From Acidobacteriota bacterium (lineage in GTDB: Bacteria; Acidobacteriota; Blastocatellia; Pyrinomonadales; Pyrinomonadaceae): a stretch of 25,941 nt of DNA. Each line of letters opens with the position of its first letter. Positions within the stretch are counted from its first letter, which is position 1. Shown piece after piece: positions 13,503-21,022 of this stretch. The stretch is from positions 1-25,941 of the forward strand of contig JACCRD010000051.1 in assembly GCA_013813755.1 (NCBI GenBank), read 5' to 3'. The notes beneath the pieces were generated by a model. It was not told the DNA's origin. It ran no database searches and was given only the letters and a program-made list of their open reading frames with translations. A program made the position numbers and the translations under genes.

Positions 13503-15524
13503 ATGACACCTATCAAACATTTTGAAAAAAGTTTAACTTATGTCGCAAAAGGCATATTCAAAACTGTAAAATCAGTTAATCAATATAAACCAAATCCATC
13601 TTTTACCCCGAAATGGTCAGATAAACCGTTGCTTAAGTCGTGGCAAAAAACTAAACCGACACTCGGTTTTCCGCGAACTACCGATTCGCTTTGTCCTAAT
13701 TGTGTAATTGAAGCGCGGGAAGATATTTTAAGCGGTAAAAAGGAAGTTGGTATTTTAGTTAACGAAAAAGTTGGTGAGATTAAAGCGCAGATTATTGAGC
13801 GCGACGGTCAAATCTGGATGATTAAAGATTGTCCGACGCACGGGCATTTTGAAGATTTAATGGCAATCGACTCTAAGTTTTTGCAGCATATTGAAGCAAA
13901 CTTTCCTGGGCGAGACATTCAATCACACAACGACGAAAAACTACACAATCACGGTTCTTCGACGATTAAATATGGGCGCGGCGCAGTTTTAACGGTTGAT
14001 TTAACCAATCGTTGCAATATGATGTGTGACCCGTGTTTTATGGATGCGAACCAAGTTGGATTTGTCCATGAGCTTTCGATGGAAGATGTTAAGGAAATCC
14101 TTGATAACGCGATTTCTATCAAACCGCGTCGTCAGATGTCAGTTCAATATTCAGGCGGAGAACCAACGCTTTCACCATACTTTTTGGAATCAATCCGGTA
14201 TGCGCGAAAAGTTGGGTATAACTCTGTGCAGGCGGCGACCAACGGAATCGAATTTGCGAAGTCAAAAGAATTTTGCCGCGAAGCTGCCGAAGCCGGTTTA
14301 AGATTCGTTTATTTGCAGTTTGATGGAATCGGCAATGACGCTAACTCGCATCGTCAAATTGGCAACTTATTTGACGTAAAACTTCGTGCAATCAACAACT
14401 TACATGAAGCCGGCGTTGATATTGTATTGGTCACAACTTTAGTCAACGGTGTCAATAATGACCAGGTTGGTTCGATCATTCGGTTTGCTTTGGAAAATCC
14501 GAAAAAAGTTTCATTTGTATCATTTCAACCCGTTTCATTTACCGGACGCGATGAGCATATTACCGAGCAGCGCCGTTTGCAACAGCGTTATACTTTGTCG
14601 CATCTGGCGCAGGATGTGCAGAAACAGGTAGGAATTACCGAACCAACACGCGACTGGTTTCCACTTTCTTTGATGGGAGCTTTTGCTGATTTTGCCGATT
14701 TGGTTCACGGACCGGAAGCCGATTGGGGACAAGTTTCCTGCGGCTGCCATCCAAACTGCGGCGTCGGCACAGCCGTGATGATTAACAAAGAAACGAAGGA
14801 AATGGCACCCGTTCCGCAATTTTTGAATATCCCAAACCTCGTCGAAGATATGAAGCATATTACCGACACAAATCGCGGCAAATGGTTTTCAAACTTTATG
14901 ATGGGAATGGCGCTTCTCAAAAATTATAATCCATATGGCGCGCCGAAGAGTTTAACCCTTGGCGGAATTTTGAAAAAATTTGATAAATCCTTTGGCTTAA
15001 GCGGCAAAGATTACGGCAAAGTTGACGGCACACGCACGACCGAAGATATTGAAAAACGTCGCCAGGACCCATGGAATTTTCTTTTCATCGCCGGAATGTG
15101 GTTTCAAGACCTTTTCAATTACGATTTCCGCCGTACGGAAATGTGTATCATTCCTTATGGCACCCAGGAAGGAGAAATTTCCTTCTGTGCTTATAATACT
15201 GGTATCGGATGGAGAAATATTATTGAGCATATGCACCAAAACGCGACTGTTGCCCAGTGGTATAAAGAACATGGTCGCCACGAAGTCTTCGCACGGGGTA
15301 AAGAAGTTGGTTTAAGCGACCCGACGCATAATCTGAATTTGAACGAAATCGATTTATCGCGTCCACACAAACCGGATATGGAAGGACCAAAGACCGCTGC
15401 CGAAGAGATGCAAATGATGAGAAAACTCTATCAGGAAATGGTTATGGAGAAAAACAATATTAAAGGTGAGAGCCTTGTGCAAATTGGCGGAATTAAACGC
15501 GAAAAGAAAACTGTTTCAACTTGA
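13503..15524 (+). CDS. Radical SAM protein resembling tetraether / membrane-spanning lipid synthase (Tes/Mss-like)
   Basis: A 673-residue radical SAM enzyme. The SAM cluster motif is C171-x3-C175-x2-C178, followed by the SAM-binding GGEP (218-221). The N-terminal part has the Cys pair SLCPNC (C64, C67) and KDCPTHG (C110), and a second cysteine group lies after the barrel: C413, C415, C419 (CGCHPNC), with C548 and C562 further on. This pattern (SLCPxC, CPxHG, radical SAM core, CxCHPNC) resembles archaeal Tes, which condenses lipid tails to make tetraethers, and bacterial Mss, which makes membrane-spanning diabolic-type lipids. Hydrophobic and aromatic stretches (461-475, 523-540) could contact a membrane. 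GGAG before the ATG supports the start. It is monocistronic, with its own terminator. The substrate is inferred, not shown; another C-C bond-forming or methylating role is possible. Confidence 0.75.
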   Translation: MTPIKHFEKSLTYVAKGIFKTVKSVNQYKPNPSFTPKWSDKPLLKSWQKTKPTLGFPRTTDSLCPNCVIEAREDILSGKKEVGILVNEKVGEIKAQIIERDGQIWMIKDCPTHGHFEDLMAIDSKFLQHIEANFPGRDIQSHNDEKLHNHGSSTIKYGRGAVLTVDLTNRCNMMCDPCFMDANQVGFVHELSMEDVKEILDNAISIKPRRQMSVQYSGGEPTLSPYFLESIRYARKVGYNSVQAATNGIEFAKSKEFCREAAEAGLRFVYLQFDGIGNDANSHRQIGNLFDVKLRAINNLHEAGVDIVLVTTLVNGVNNDQVGSIIRFALENPKKVSFVSFQPVSFTGRDEHITEQRRLQQRYTLSHLAQDVQKQVGITEPTRDWFPLSLMGAFADFADLVHGPEADWGQVSCGCHPNCGVGTAVMINKETKEMAPVPQFLNIPNLVEDMKHITDTNRGKWFSNFMMGMALLKNYNPYGAPKSLTLGGILKKFDKSFGLSGKDYGKVDGTRTTEDIEKRRQDPWNFLFIAGMWFQDLFNYDFRRTEMCIIPYGTQEGEISFCAYNTGIGWRNIIEHMHQNATVAQWYKEHGRHEVFARGKEVGLSDPTHNLNLNEIDLSRPHKPDMEGPKTAAEEMQMMRKLYQEMVMEKNNIKGESLVQIGGIKREKKTVST

Positions 15525-15542
15525 ACCATCTAATCAAAACAT

Positions 15543-15582
15543 AAAAAGGTCTTACCAACAAAAAATTTGGCAGGACCTTTTT
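15543..15582 (+). terminator. Strong intrinsic terminator of the radical SAM gene
   Basis: Arms 15543-15558 and 15567-15582 pair over 16 positions (one wobble, one mismatch), with an A-tract on the 5' side and TTTTT on the 3' side. It begins 18 bases after the stop codon. Confidence 0.9.
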
Positions 15583-15700
15583 ATTTTCGTATTTGCAATC
15601 TTAAAGGCTGCTTCTTTCCTTTTGGTTTGTAACTTTATTGTGTCAAGATTGTTTTATCAAATTTATATTTTAACAAATTTAATAGCGTTGAAATTAAATA

Positions 15701-15706
15701 TATAAT
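15701..15706 (+). promoter_or_regulatory. Candidate -10 of the downstream exported-protein gene
   Basis: A perfect TATAAT in the AT-rich gap after the terminator, about 110 bases before the ATG at 15816. No good -35 was found at normal spacing. The rest of the roughly 290-base gap shows nothing recognisable. Confidence 0.3.
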
Positions 15707-15815
15707 TTTGAACGCGCTCGCATCCAAGCAATTTGATGAATCTGTAATTTTTGAAATTCCCTCAAAATTTCCAAATTTAAAATTTTGGTACACAGGGACG
15801 CGCGAGGACAACATA

Positions 15816-16250
15816 ATGAAAATTTCTTTTTTGATAATATTTGTTTTACTTGGAATCACGCAAATGAATGAACAATGCAGCAAAAATGAAAAACAATCAA
15901 CAAATATAACAACGCGAACGCCTGCAAAATTTAATCAGCTTCCCGAGGGTATCGAATTTGACACCGAAGTGGAAGGCAAAGCGATTAAAAACGACAAAGG
16001 CGAAGTTAATTCATATGAAATAACTTCGGTTGAAAAAAGGCTGGGCGAACTAAATGCGAAATACAAAGGCGACAAACTAGTTGACGATAAGAACAAGGAA
16101 ATTAAGTTTTTCAAACCGCTGTGTCGCGGCGTTTCGCAAGGTTTTGAGGAAGATCAGCGAGAGTATGAAAGATCACAAAACGAGCTTGCCGAACTCAAAA
16201 AGAAATATACGATAATAACTCTACACTGCGACTACCGAAATTTAATGTAG
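15816..16250 (+). CDS. Small exported protein of unknown function
   Basis: A 144-residue protein from the ATG at 15816. An AGG lies 9 bases before it, and the N-terminus (MKISFLIIFVLLGI) is a good signal segment; the frame is open further upstream, but those residues precede the signal and are probably untranslated. The mature part is hydrophilic: a Thr/Asn linker, a central region with 'LPEGIEFDTEVEGKA', and a lysine/glutamate-rich, probably coiled-coil C-terminus (about 113-133). C21, C103 and C138 could form disulfides; C21 does not sit in a normal lipobox. I recognise no family. It lies between the radical SAM terminator and a convergent kinase. Confidence 0.6.
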   Translation: MKISFLIIFVLLGITQMNEQCSKNEKQSTNITTRTPAKFNQLPEGIEFDTEVEGKAIKNDKGEVNSYEITSVEKRLGELNAKYKGDKLVDDKNKEIKFFKPLCRGVSQGFEEDQREYERSQNELAELKKKYTIITLHCDYRNLM

Positions 16251-16351
16251 ATTATTTGTTTTTTATTAATTGAAAACGGCGGAAAAAGTTTCGATAAACG
16301 ATTGTCTTTCGCAGTCCAAAGTTAGTGAAAAAATTTATAGCAAATTGCAAA

Positions 16352-18175
16352 CTAACCTTTATAAAACGGAATTTTCATTGTAAAAGTCGAGCCCTTATCC
16401 AACCCTTCACTGTCTGCTTCGATGACCCCGTGATGCAGTTTTACGATATGGTTTGAAATTGTCAATCCTAAACCTAAACCCCCGTAGACACGTGTGCTGG
16501 AAGTATCCGCCTGACTAAACCTGTCAAAAATATGTGGTAAAAAATCCGGGCTGATTCCGCGTCCGTCATCCTTGACAGACAAATGAATCTCACCTTCATT
16601 TTCAAAAGCCCGCGCTTCTATATTTCCGCCGGAATGCGTAAATTTAATAGCGTTCATCAGTAAATTGTAAATGACCAATTTTATTTTATCTTCGTCTCCG
16701 AGAATGTGATGCCCGTTCAACTTATTATCCTTCACAAACTCGATACTTTTCTCGCGCGCGCTGAATTCCATTTCTTCAAAAGTTGTGTCAAACACTCGAC
16801 AAAAATCAACTTTCTTATCTTCTATGTTGATATTTCCCGATAGAATTTCAGAATAATTGAGCAGTTCCTCGACTAATTTTGTTTGCAGCCGTAAATTTTT
16901 TTCAATTTTTTCAATTGCCAATGTTTTTGTGTTTTGCGAAAGATTATCCGTCCTTAAAATTCTAATCCATCCAGCAATAGCATTAAGCGGCGTTCTCAGC
17001 TCGTGTGAAACCACCGCGATAAATTCATCTTTGGTTGAATTGGCTTGTTCGGCGGCGAAACGGGCTTTTTGTTCGTTTTCAAGCAAACCCTGTTTTTGGG
17101 TTTCTGAATCGAGTAGTTTGATAGCAGTCGTCTGAAGTTTGATTCGAGCCGAAGTTTCCCAATAAGTCATTCCAAACAGCAGAAAACTAAAAATTATCCC
17201 GCCCAAAAATATCAGAGGCGTCCACGCGACGCTGGATTGTTCGGTAAAATTAGTCAGAGAATGATATTCAATAATCCATCTTCTGCCTTCGACAACGATT
17301 TCCCTCTGTGCCGTGTAATCAGTATCGATTTGATTAACAAAGTTTTTACTTTCACTGTGAATTGTCTGCGAAAGTAAATTCTCGGACTTCGATTCGCCAT
17401 CATAAATTTTTAAGGAAATATCGGAAGCGGAAGCGGTTTTTTGAATTTCCTGAAGAAATTCATACGCTCCAAAAGGACTGAAAATGTAACCGACTAAATT
17501 TTTTCGACGTGCTTCCACTGAATTCGGAATTTCATTGTTTTTGTAAATCGGAAGATAAATAAAAAATCCCGGTTCAGTATTAATTTCATCTTCCGGATTC
17601 AAATTTATTTTTCCGGTTGCTGCCGGTTCTCCAGAATCTGCCGCCTTCTCCAGTGCCGCTTTCCGGATTGGCTCGGTTGACATATCAAAACCAATTATCT
17701 TTTGATTTTTTTCATTAAAAGGTTCGAGATAAATTGTTGCCGGATAAGAGTCTTTCAACACTTCGGGATAAATCCTAAAGTTCGTATGACCTTCCGCTCT
17801 CATCTGCTCTGTTAGTTTATCCAAATCGGTCGACGTGATAATTTTGTTATAACCGATGCCCTGAATGCCCACATAATTCCGCGCCAGATTTAGGCTTTCA
17901 ACATAATTTGCAAAACTTTTACGATTTAATTCTATTGAAGATTCAACAAATCCTCGCCCACCTTTTAATAAGGCGACATATAAATTTATCTTATTATCGA
18001 TAGCGGATTGAACTCGGCTGATTGCGTTTGTAAATCTGATTAAATCTTTATTTTTGGCGCTTTTATAAAAATTATAAGTAATTCCGATGGTAATAAATAT
18101 CGAGACAGCCAAAATCAAATAAGGAAGTTTTAGTATTTCCGTGGGATTATTTGATTTATTAAATAGTTGTGCCAC
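16352..18175 (-). CDS. CHASE-domain sensor histidine kinase
   Basis: A 607-residue membrane receptor kinase. Helix 1 (about 17-35) and helix 2 (about 320-338) bracket an extracytoplasmic CHASE domain (about 80-270) with its typical GIQGIGYNKII (103-113) and PATIYLEPFNEKN (145-157). The cytosolic part has a coiled-coil linker, a HisKA domain with phospho-His H391 (SHELRTPLN), and a HATPase: N-box NLLMNAIKF (504-512), G1 DDGRGIS (536-542), G2 GGLGLGL (565-571). CHASE domains bind small organic ligands, unknown here. There is no receiver domain, so a partner regulator is required. The start is GTG at 18175 with no clear Shine-Dalgarno. The nearest regulator is the NtrC-type gene upstream, but an opposite-strand gene separates them. 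Confidence 0.95.
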   Translation of the reverse strand: MAQLFNKSNNPTEILKLPYLILAVSIFITIGITYNFYKSAKNKDLIRFTNAISRVQSAIDNKINLYVALLKGGRGFVESSIELNRKSFANYVESLNLARNYVGIQGIGYNKIITSTDLDKLTEQMRAEGHTNFRIYPEVLKDSYPATIYLEPFNEKNQKIIGFDMSTEPIRKAALEKAADSGEPAATGKINLNPEDEINTEPGFFIYLPIYKNNEIPNSVEARRKNLVGYIFSPFGAYEFLQEIQKTASASDISLKIYDGESKSENLLSQTIHSESKNFVNQIDTDYTAQREIVVEGRRWIIEYHSLTNFTEQSSVAWTPLIFLGGIIFSFLLFGMTYWETSARIKLQTTAIKLLDSETQKQGLLENEQKARFAAEQANSTKDEFIAVVSHELRTPLNAIAGWIRILRTDNLSQNTKTLAIEKIEKNLRLQTKLVEELLNYSEILSGNINIEDKKVDFCRVFDTTFEEMEFSAREKSIEFVKDNKLNGHHILGDEDKIKLVIYNLLMNAIKFTHSGGNIEARAFENEGEIHLSVKDDGRGISPDFLPHIFDRFSQADTSSTRVYGGLGLGLTISNHIVKLHHGVIEADSEGLDKGSTFTMKIPFYKG

Positions 18176-18549
18176 AATCTTACAACCTGAAAATTTTTGG
18201 GATTCTTTTCTGTAAATGTAAGTTTCAACTCAAAAATTTACTTCAAAGCTATTTGTTTCATCGTGCAATACTTATGCCGCTTATTTCTACCTTTTTAATC
18301 GTACAATCAGCCCAAAAAACGCATTTTGCTTGCTTTATTAAAGTGCGTAAATAGTAATGAATAAATAGTTTGCATTCATTTTCCTATAAAGTTGTTCTAA
18401 AACACTGCATAATAAGTAAATTAAAAAGTTGAATTGTAAAAAATTTGATATCTATAATAAGATGATACTTTTAATAAGTCATTTCCGCCCTAAGGCAGTT
18501 TTGATTTTGGAAATTTTCGAATTATTGTAGGATTGAATGGAGATAAGAA
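18176..18549. other. Divergent intergenic region
   Basis: About 370 AT-rich bases between the GTG of the CHASE kinase and the plus-strand micro-protein. I see one good promoter (18429-18458) for the micro-protein. Nothing else is convincing; a short plus-strand reading frame near its left end has no coding features. Confidence 0.5.
18429..18458 (+). promoter_or_regulatory. Sigma-70-type promoter of the 55-residue membrane protein
   Basis: TTGAAT (18429-18434), 18-base spacer, TATAAT (18453-18458). The predicted leader is about 85 bases. Confidence 0.5.
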
Positions 18550-18717
18550 ATGTCAGAAGAAAATAATACTGGAAATAATTTAATCTGGGCGATAACTCTT
18601 TTAATTGTTGTCGCGATTATCGCCGGAGCTTTATATTACAGCGGGTTTTTGAATCCGCAAAAAGAAAAAGATGTCAATATTGAAATCAAAGTTCCGGCAA
18701 CGTCTAACTCGAGGTAA
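18550..18717 (+). CDS. 55-residue single-helix membrane protein
   Basis: A micro-protein: an acidic/Asn-rich N-terminus (MSEENNTGNN), one strong transmembrane helix (about residues 11-31, LIWAITLL...AGALYY), then a charged tail (NPQKEKDVNIEIKVPATS). The start is supported by GGAGATAA before the ATG, a sigma-70 promoter upstream and an intrinsic terminator directly downstream, so it forms a complete transcription unit. Function unknown. It sits between the CHASE kinase and the NtrC-type regulator, where a small membrane modulator of the kinase would be conceivable, but nothing shows this. Confidence 0.75.
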   Translation: MSEENNTGNNLIWAITLLIVVAIIAGALYYSGFLNPQKEKDVNIEIKVPATSNSR

Positions 18718-18725
18718 TATTTTAT

Positions 18726-18785
18726 AAAAAGCGGAAACGTCCTTTATTAATTTCGATATTAGTTTCAAGGACATTTCCGCTTTTT
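18726..18785. terminator. Bidirectional intrinsic terminator
   Basis: Arms 18726-18744 and 18767-18785 (AAAAAGCGGAAA.GTCCTT against AAGGAC.TTTCCGCTTTTT) pair at 18 of 19 positions. A- and T-tracts flank it on both strands. It lies between the convergent micro-protein and NtrC-type gene, so it can serve both. Confidence 0.9.
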
Positions 18786-18806
18786 AAAATCGCTGCCTAT
18801 CTTTCT

Positions 18807-20327
18807 TTACACTTTACCCTCCAGATTGTGTCGTTTAATCATCCCGTAGAGTCTCGGACGATACAAACCCAAAAGGTTAGCCGCCGCCTGCTTATTGCCA
18901 TTTGTTCGTTTCAAAGCCGCCAAAACAACGCTGTTTTCGAGGGAATTAAAGACATCGCTCTGCTCCGCTCCATCTTTCGGCTCGGTTAAATTTCCAACAA
19001 TAAATTTGCCGACTTCATCAAATAATTTTTCGCCTGATAAATTACCGTTATTTAACAAACCGTTTTCACTTGCTTCGTTGGAAACTCCGTTTTGCGGCAG
19101 CTCCTTTCCGGAATTTTCACCGTTGCTTTTCACTGAAATATTTGCCAGAGAAATAGAACTGGTAAAGTTTTTTGGTATATTTAATTCATCAATTTTTCCA
19201 TTTTTACTAAGCAAAACACCTCTTTCGATATTGTGCTGAAGTTCACGGACATTGCCCCGCCAATTATAATTTAGCATCTGGTCAAACGCTTTTTGGGAAA
19301 ATTCGCAAGCTGAGCGTTTATATTTTTCGGCGTAAATTTGCAGAAAATGTTCGGCAAGCATCGGTACGTCTTCCATTCTCTCCCGCAGCGGCGGAATTTT
19401 AATTTCGATAGTATTGATGCGGTAATATAAATCTTCTCGTAACGCGGCATCCTGAATAGCTTCGAACGGATTTCTGTTGGTCGAGGAAATCAATCTGAAA
19501 TCAACTTCCTGAGGTTTTTCGCTGCCAACCCGGTAATAAACACGCTCCTGCAAAACACGCAGTAGTTTTGGCTGAAGTTCGAGAGGCATCTCACCGATTT
19601 CATCAAGCAGAAGACTTCCGCCATTCGCCTGTCCGAGAAACCCGGCTTTATCTGCGGTCGCCCCCGTAAAAGCGCCTTTAGTATGACCGAAAAGTTGCGA
19701 CTCTATCAGCTCTTTTGGCAAAGCGGAGCAATTTAATTTTACAAAAGGTTTTTTTGAGCGGTGACTTTTATAGTGGATGGCATTGGCAACAACTTCTTTT
19801 CCGGTTCCTGATTCGCCAAGAATAAATATGTTCGCGTCCGATTCGGCAACGCTGTCGATTATTTCAAAAATATCCTGCATTGAACGGCTGCCGCCGATAA
19901 TGCCTTCGTAAGAAGCTCGGCTGGTAAGCTTTCCGCGTAGTTCGCGGATTTCCGCCGTCTGCTGTTTGCGCTCAACTGCTTTATTTATTAAAACAAGTAA
20001 TTCTTCAAACTCAATGGGTTTTTCAACATAGTAAAACGCGCCTGCTTTGGTCGCTTCGATGGCTTTTTCGGTCGAGCCAAAACCGGTTATCATAATAATT
20101 TCGGTGTCCGGCAAAACCTGCTTACACTTACTCACCATCTCAATGCCGTCAATGTCCGGTAAATTTAAGTCAGTGAGAATAATGTCAAATTCCTGCTTCT
20201 CAACAAATTCTAAGCCTTTCGCGCCGCAGTCAGCCGCCGTTACTTCAAAACCTTCCGACTTAAGCTGAAATCTCATCATCTCTAAAGTCGAAACATCATC
20301 ATCAATCACCAATGCTTGATTAGCCAT
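18807..20327 (-). CDS. NtrC-family sigma-54-dependent response regulator
   Basis: A 506-residue transcription activator. Receiver domain 1-120: acidic D9/D10/D11, phospho-acceptor D53, switch T81 and K103. AAA+ domain about 142-375: Walker A GESGTGKE (171-178), the sigma-54-contacting GAFTGA loop (218-223) intact, Walker B with LLLDEIGEM (239-247), and the arginine-containing FR.....R.DLYYR region. An Asn/Ser-rich linker (about 388-435), longer than usual, leads to a Fis-type helix-turn-helix (about 463-502). It should activate sigma-54 promoters when phosphorylated; one such candidate lies 300 bases upstream on the other strand. No kinase gene is in the same operon, so the cognate kinase is unclear. 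Confidence 0.96.
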   Translation of the reverse strand: MANQALVIDDDVSTLEMMRFQLKSEGFEVTAADCGAKGLEFVEKQEFDIILTDLNLPDIDGIEMVSKCKQVLPDTEIIMITGFGSTEKAIEATKAGAFYYVEKPIEFEELLVLINKAVERKQQTAEIRELRGKLTSRASYEGIIGGSRSMQDIFEIIDSVAESDANIFILGESGTGKEVVANAIHYKSHRSKKPFVKLNCSALPKELIESQLFGHTKGAFTGATADKAGFLGQANGGSLLLDEIGEMPLELQPKLLRVLQERVYYRVGSEKPQEVDFRLISSTNRNPFEAIQDAALREDLYYRINTIEIKIPPLRERMEDVPMLAEHFLQIYAEKYKRSACEFSQKAFDQMLNYNWRGNVRELQHNIERGVLLSKNGKIDELNIPKNFTSSISLANISVKSNGENSGKELPQNGVSNEASENGLLNNGNLSGEKLFDEVGKFIVGNLTEPKDGAEQSDVFNSLENSVVLAALKRTNGNKQAAANLLGLYRPRLYGMIKRHNLEGKV

Positions 20328-20409
20328 ATCTTACACAAACCCAGGATACTTTCACCGAAAATTGTCGCCTAAAATTTTATTTTAATTGTATCAAAAATAA
20401 ACAGATTAA

Positions 20410-20466
20410 AAAAATTTAGCCCGCGCATATTAATCGTAAAATTTAATATGCGCGGGCTAAATTTTT
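20410..20466. terminator. Perfect 24-bp A/T-tailed hairpin in a divergent gap
   Basis: Arms 20410-20433 and 20443-20466 are perfectly complementary around a 9-base loop, with a GC-rich core (GCCCGCGC), AAAAA at one end and TTTTT at the other. By structure it is a bidirectional intrinsic terminator. By position it lies upstream of both flanking genes, 83 bases before the activator's ATG. Confidence 0.8.
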
Positions 20467-20501
20467 GACAAGTTTGTTGTCTTTCTGAAACTATAAATTG
20501 C

Positions 20502-20541
20502 AGGAAGCATCTGATTTGAACAAGTTTTCACAGTGCTTCCT
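20502..20541. promoter_or_regulatory. Split dyad, possible activator binding site
   Basis: AGGAAGCA (20502-20509) and TGCTTCCT (20534-20541) are perfect inverted halves 24 bases apart, centred about 120-135 bases before the likely sigma-54 start point, within the usual range for enhancer sites. Binding is not shown. Confidence 0.3.
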
Positions 20542-20629
20542 ATGTATTAGTTTGATACTAACAAAACGGGAAAATCAGTTTCTTTATTTTTATTTCTTTA
20601 AGCTGATGTTTAACAATACTTTAAATGTT

Positions 20630-20645
20630 TGGCACACGAATTGAC
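20630..20645 (+). promoter_or_regulatory. Sigma-54-like promoter of the 48-residue membrane protein
   Basis: TGGCAC, 5 bases, TTGAC: the -24 element is perfect and the GG-to-G spacing is correct for sigma-54, but the -12 element has GA where GC is expected. An overlapping TTGACA (20641-20646) has no -10 at normal distance, so a sigma-70 reading fits less well. Confidence 0.45.
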
Positions 20646-20703
20646 AAGAGACTCGTATAGACGGGTGCTGATAAGCATAAAACTTGAGAAGGAGAAACAA
20701 ATT

Positions 20704-20850
20704 ATGATAGAAACTATAATTTTAGTTTTAGTAGTTTTATGGCTATTAGGATCTATTTTCGGCATAGCAAGTTTTTATATACATTTGTTATTGATTGTTG
20801 CCTTGGCAGTTCTTGTTGTAAGATTCATTTCTGGCAGAAAAAGTGTATAA
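20704..20850 (+). CDS. 48-residue membrane protein, DUF5670/lmo0937 type
   Basis: A micro membrane protein of two hydrophobic helices (about 3-20 and 24-40) with VLWLLG (10-15) in the first, a short loop 'SIFGIASFYIH', and a basic tail RFISGRKSV. The size and the LWLLG plus IHLLLIVA pattern match small lmo0937-type (DUF5670) proteins found in many soil and stress-tolerant bacteria; their role is not established. The ATG at 20704 is chosen because GAAGGAG precedes it by 8-9 bases; the frame is open to 20629, but that part contains the promoter. It is monocistronic, with a clear terminator. Confidence 0.85.
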   Translation: MIETIILVLVVLWLLGSIFGIASFYIHLLLIVALAVLVVRFISGRKSV

Positions 20851-20913
20851 CTAATTTGCTTAATCTAACTGTAATGGACTTCTATATTATTTGTGTTCAT
20901 CAAGTTTGCAGAT

Positions 20914-20948
20914 AAACCTCGATTCTATTTTTAGGAATCGAGGTTTTT
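20914..20948 (+). terminator. Intrinsic terminator after the 48-residue protein
   Basis: A perfect 12-bp stem (20914-20925 with 20935-20946), 9-base loop and T-run following. Confidence 0.9.
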
Positions 20949-21022
20949 CAAATTTTTACGCACAGAATATTTTTGATACTCCCATTACCCGAATTGCCGA
21001 ATGACATTAAATGGAGCAGTAA

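Larger units (their letters stand above)
20328..20703. other. Divergent control region between the sigma-54 activator and the 48-residue membrane protein
   Basis: A gap of about 375 bases holding, in order: the activator's leader, a perfect 24-bp hairpin (20410-20466), a split 8-bp dyad (20502-20541), a second dyad TTAGT/ACTAA (about 20547-20561), AT-rich DNA (20580-20628) and a sigma-54-like promoter (20630-20645). This resembles an enhancer-bending-promoter order, by inference only. Confidence 0.5.

Noticed and set aside
13503..15524. A SPASM-type peptide-maturing radical SAM enzyme
   Set aside because: No precursor-peptide gene is evident and the N-terminal SLCPxC/CPxHG block does not fit SPASM proteins. 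The 26-codon upstream ORF has no precursor-like features.
18169..18354. A plus-strand reading frame at the start of the CHASE kinase gap
   Set aside because: There is no Shine-Dalgarno, no promoter and no recognisable protein feature. It overlaps the kinase start region on the other strand.
20641..20661. A sigma-70 promoter using TTGACA with TATAGA
   Set aside because: The spacing is only 9 bases, far too short. The overlapping sigma-54-type element fits better, although its -12 is imperfect.
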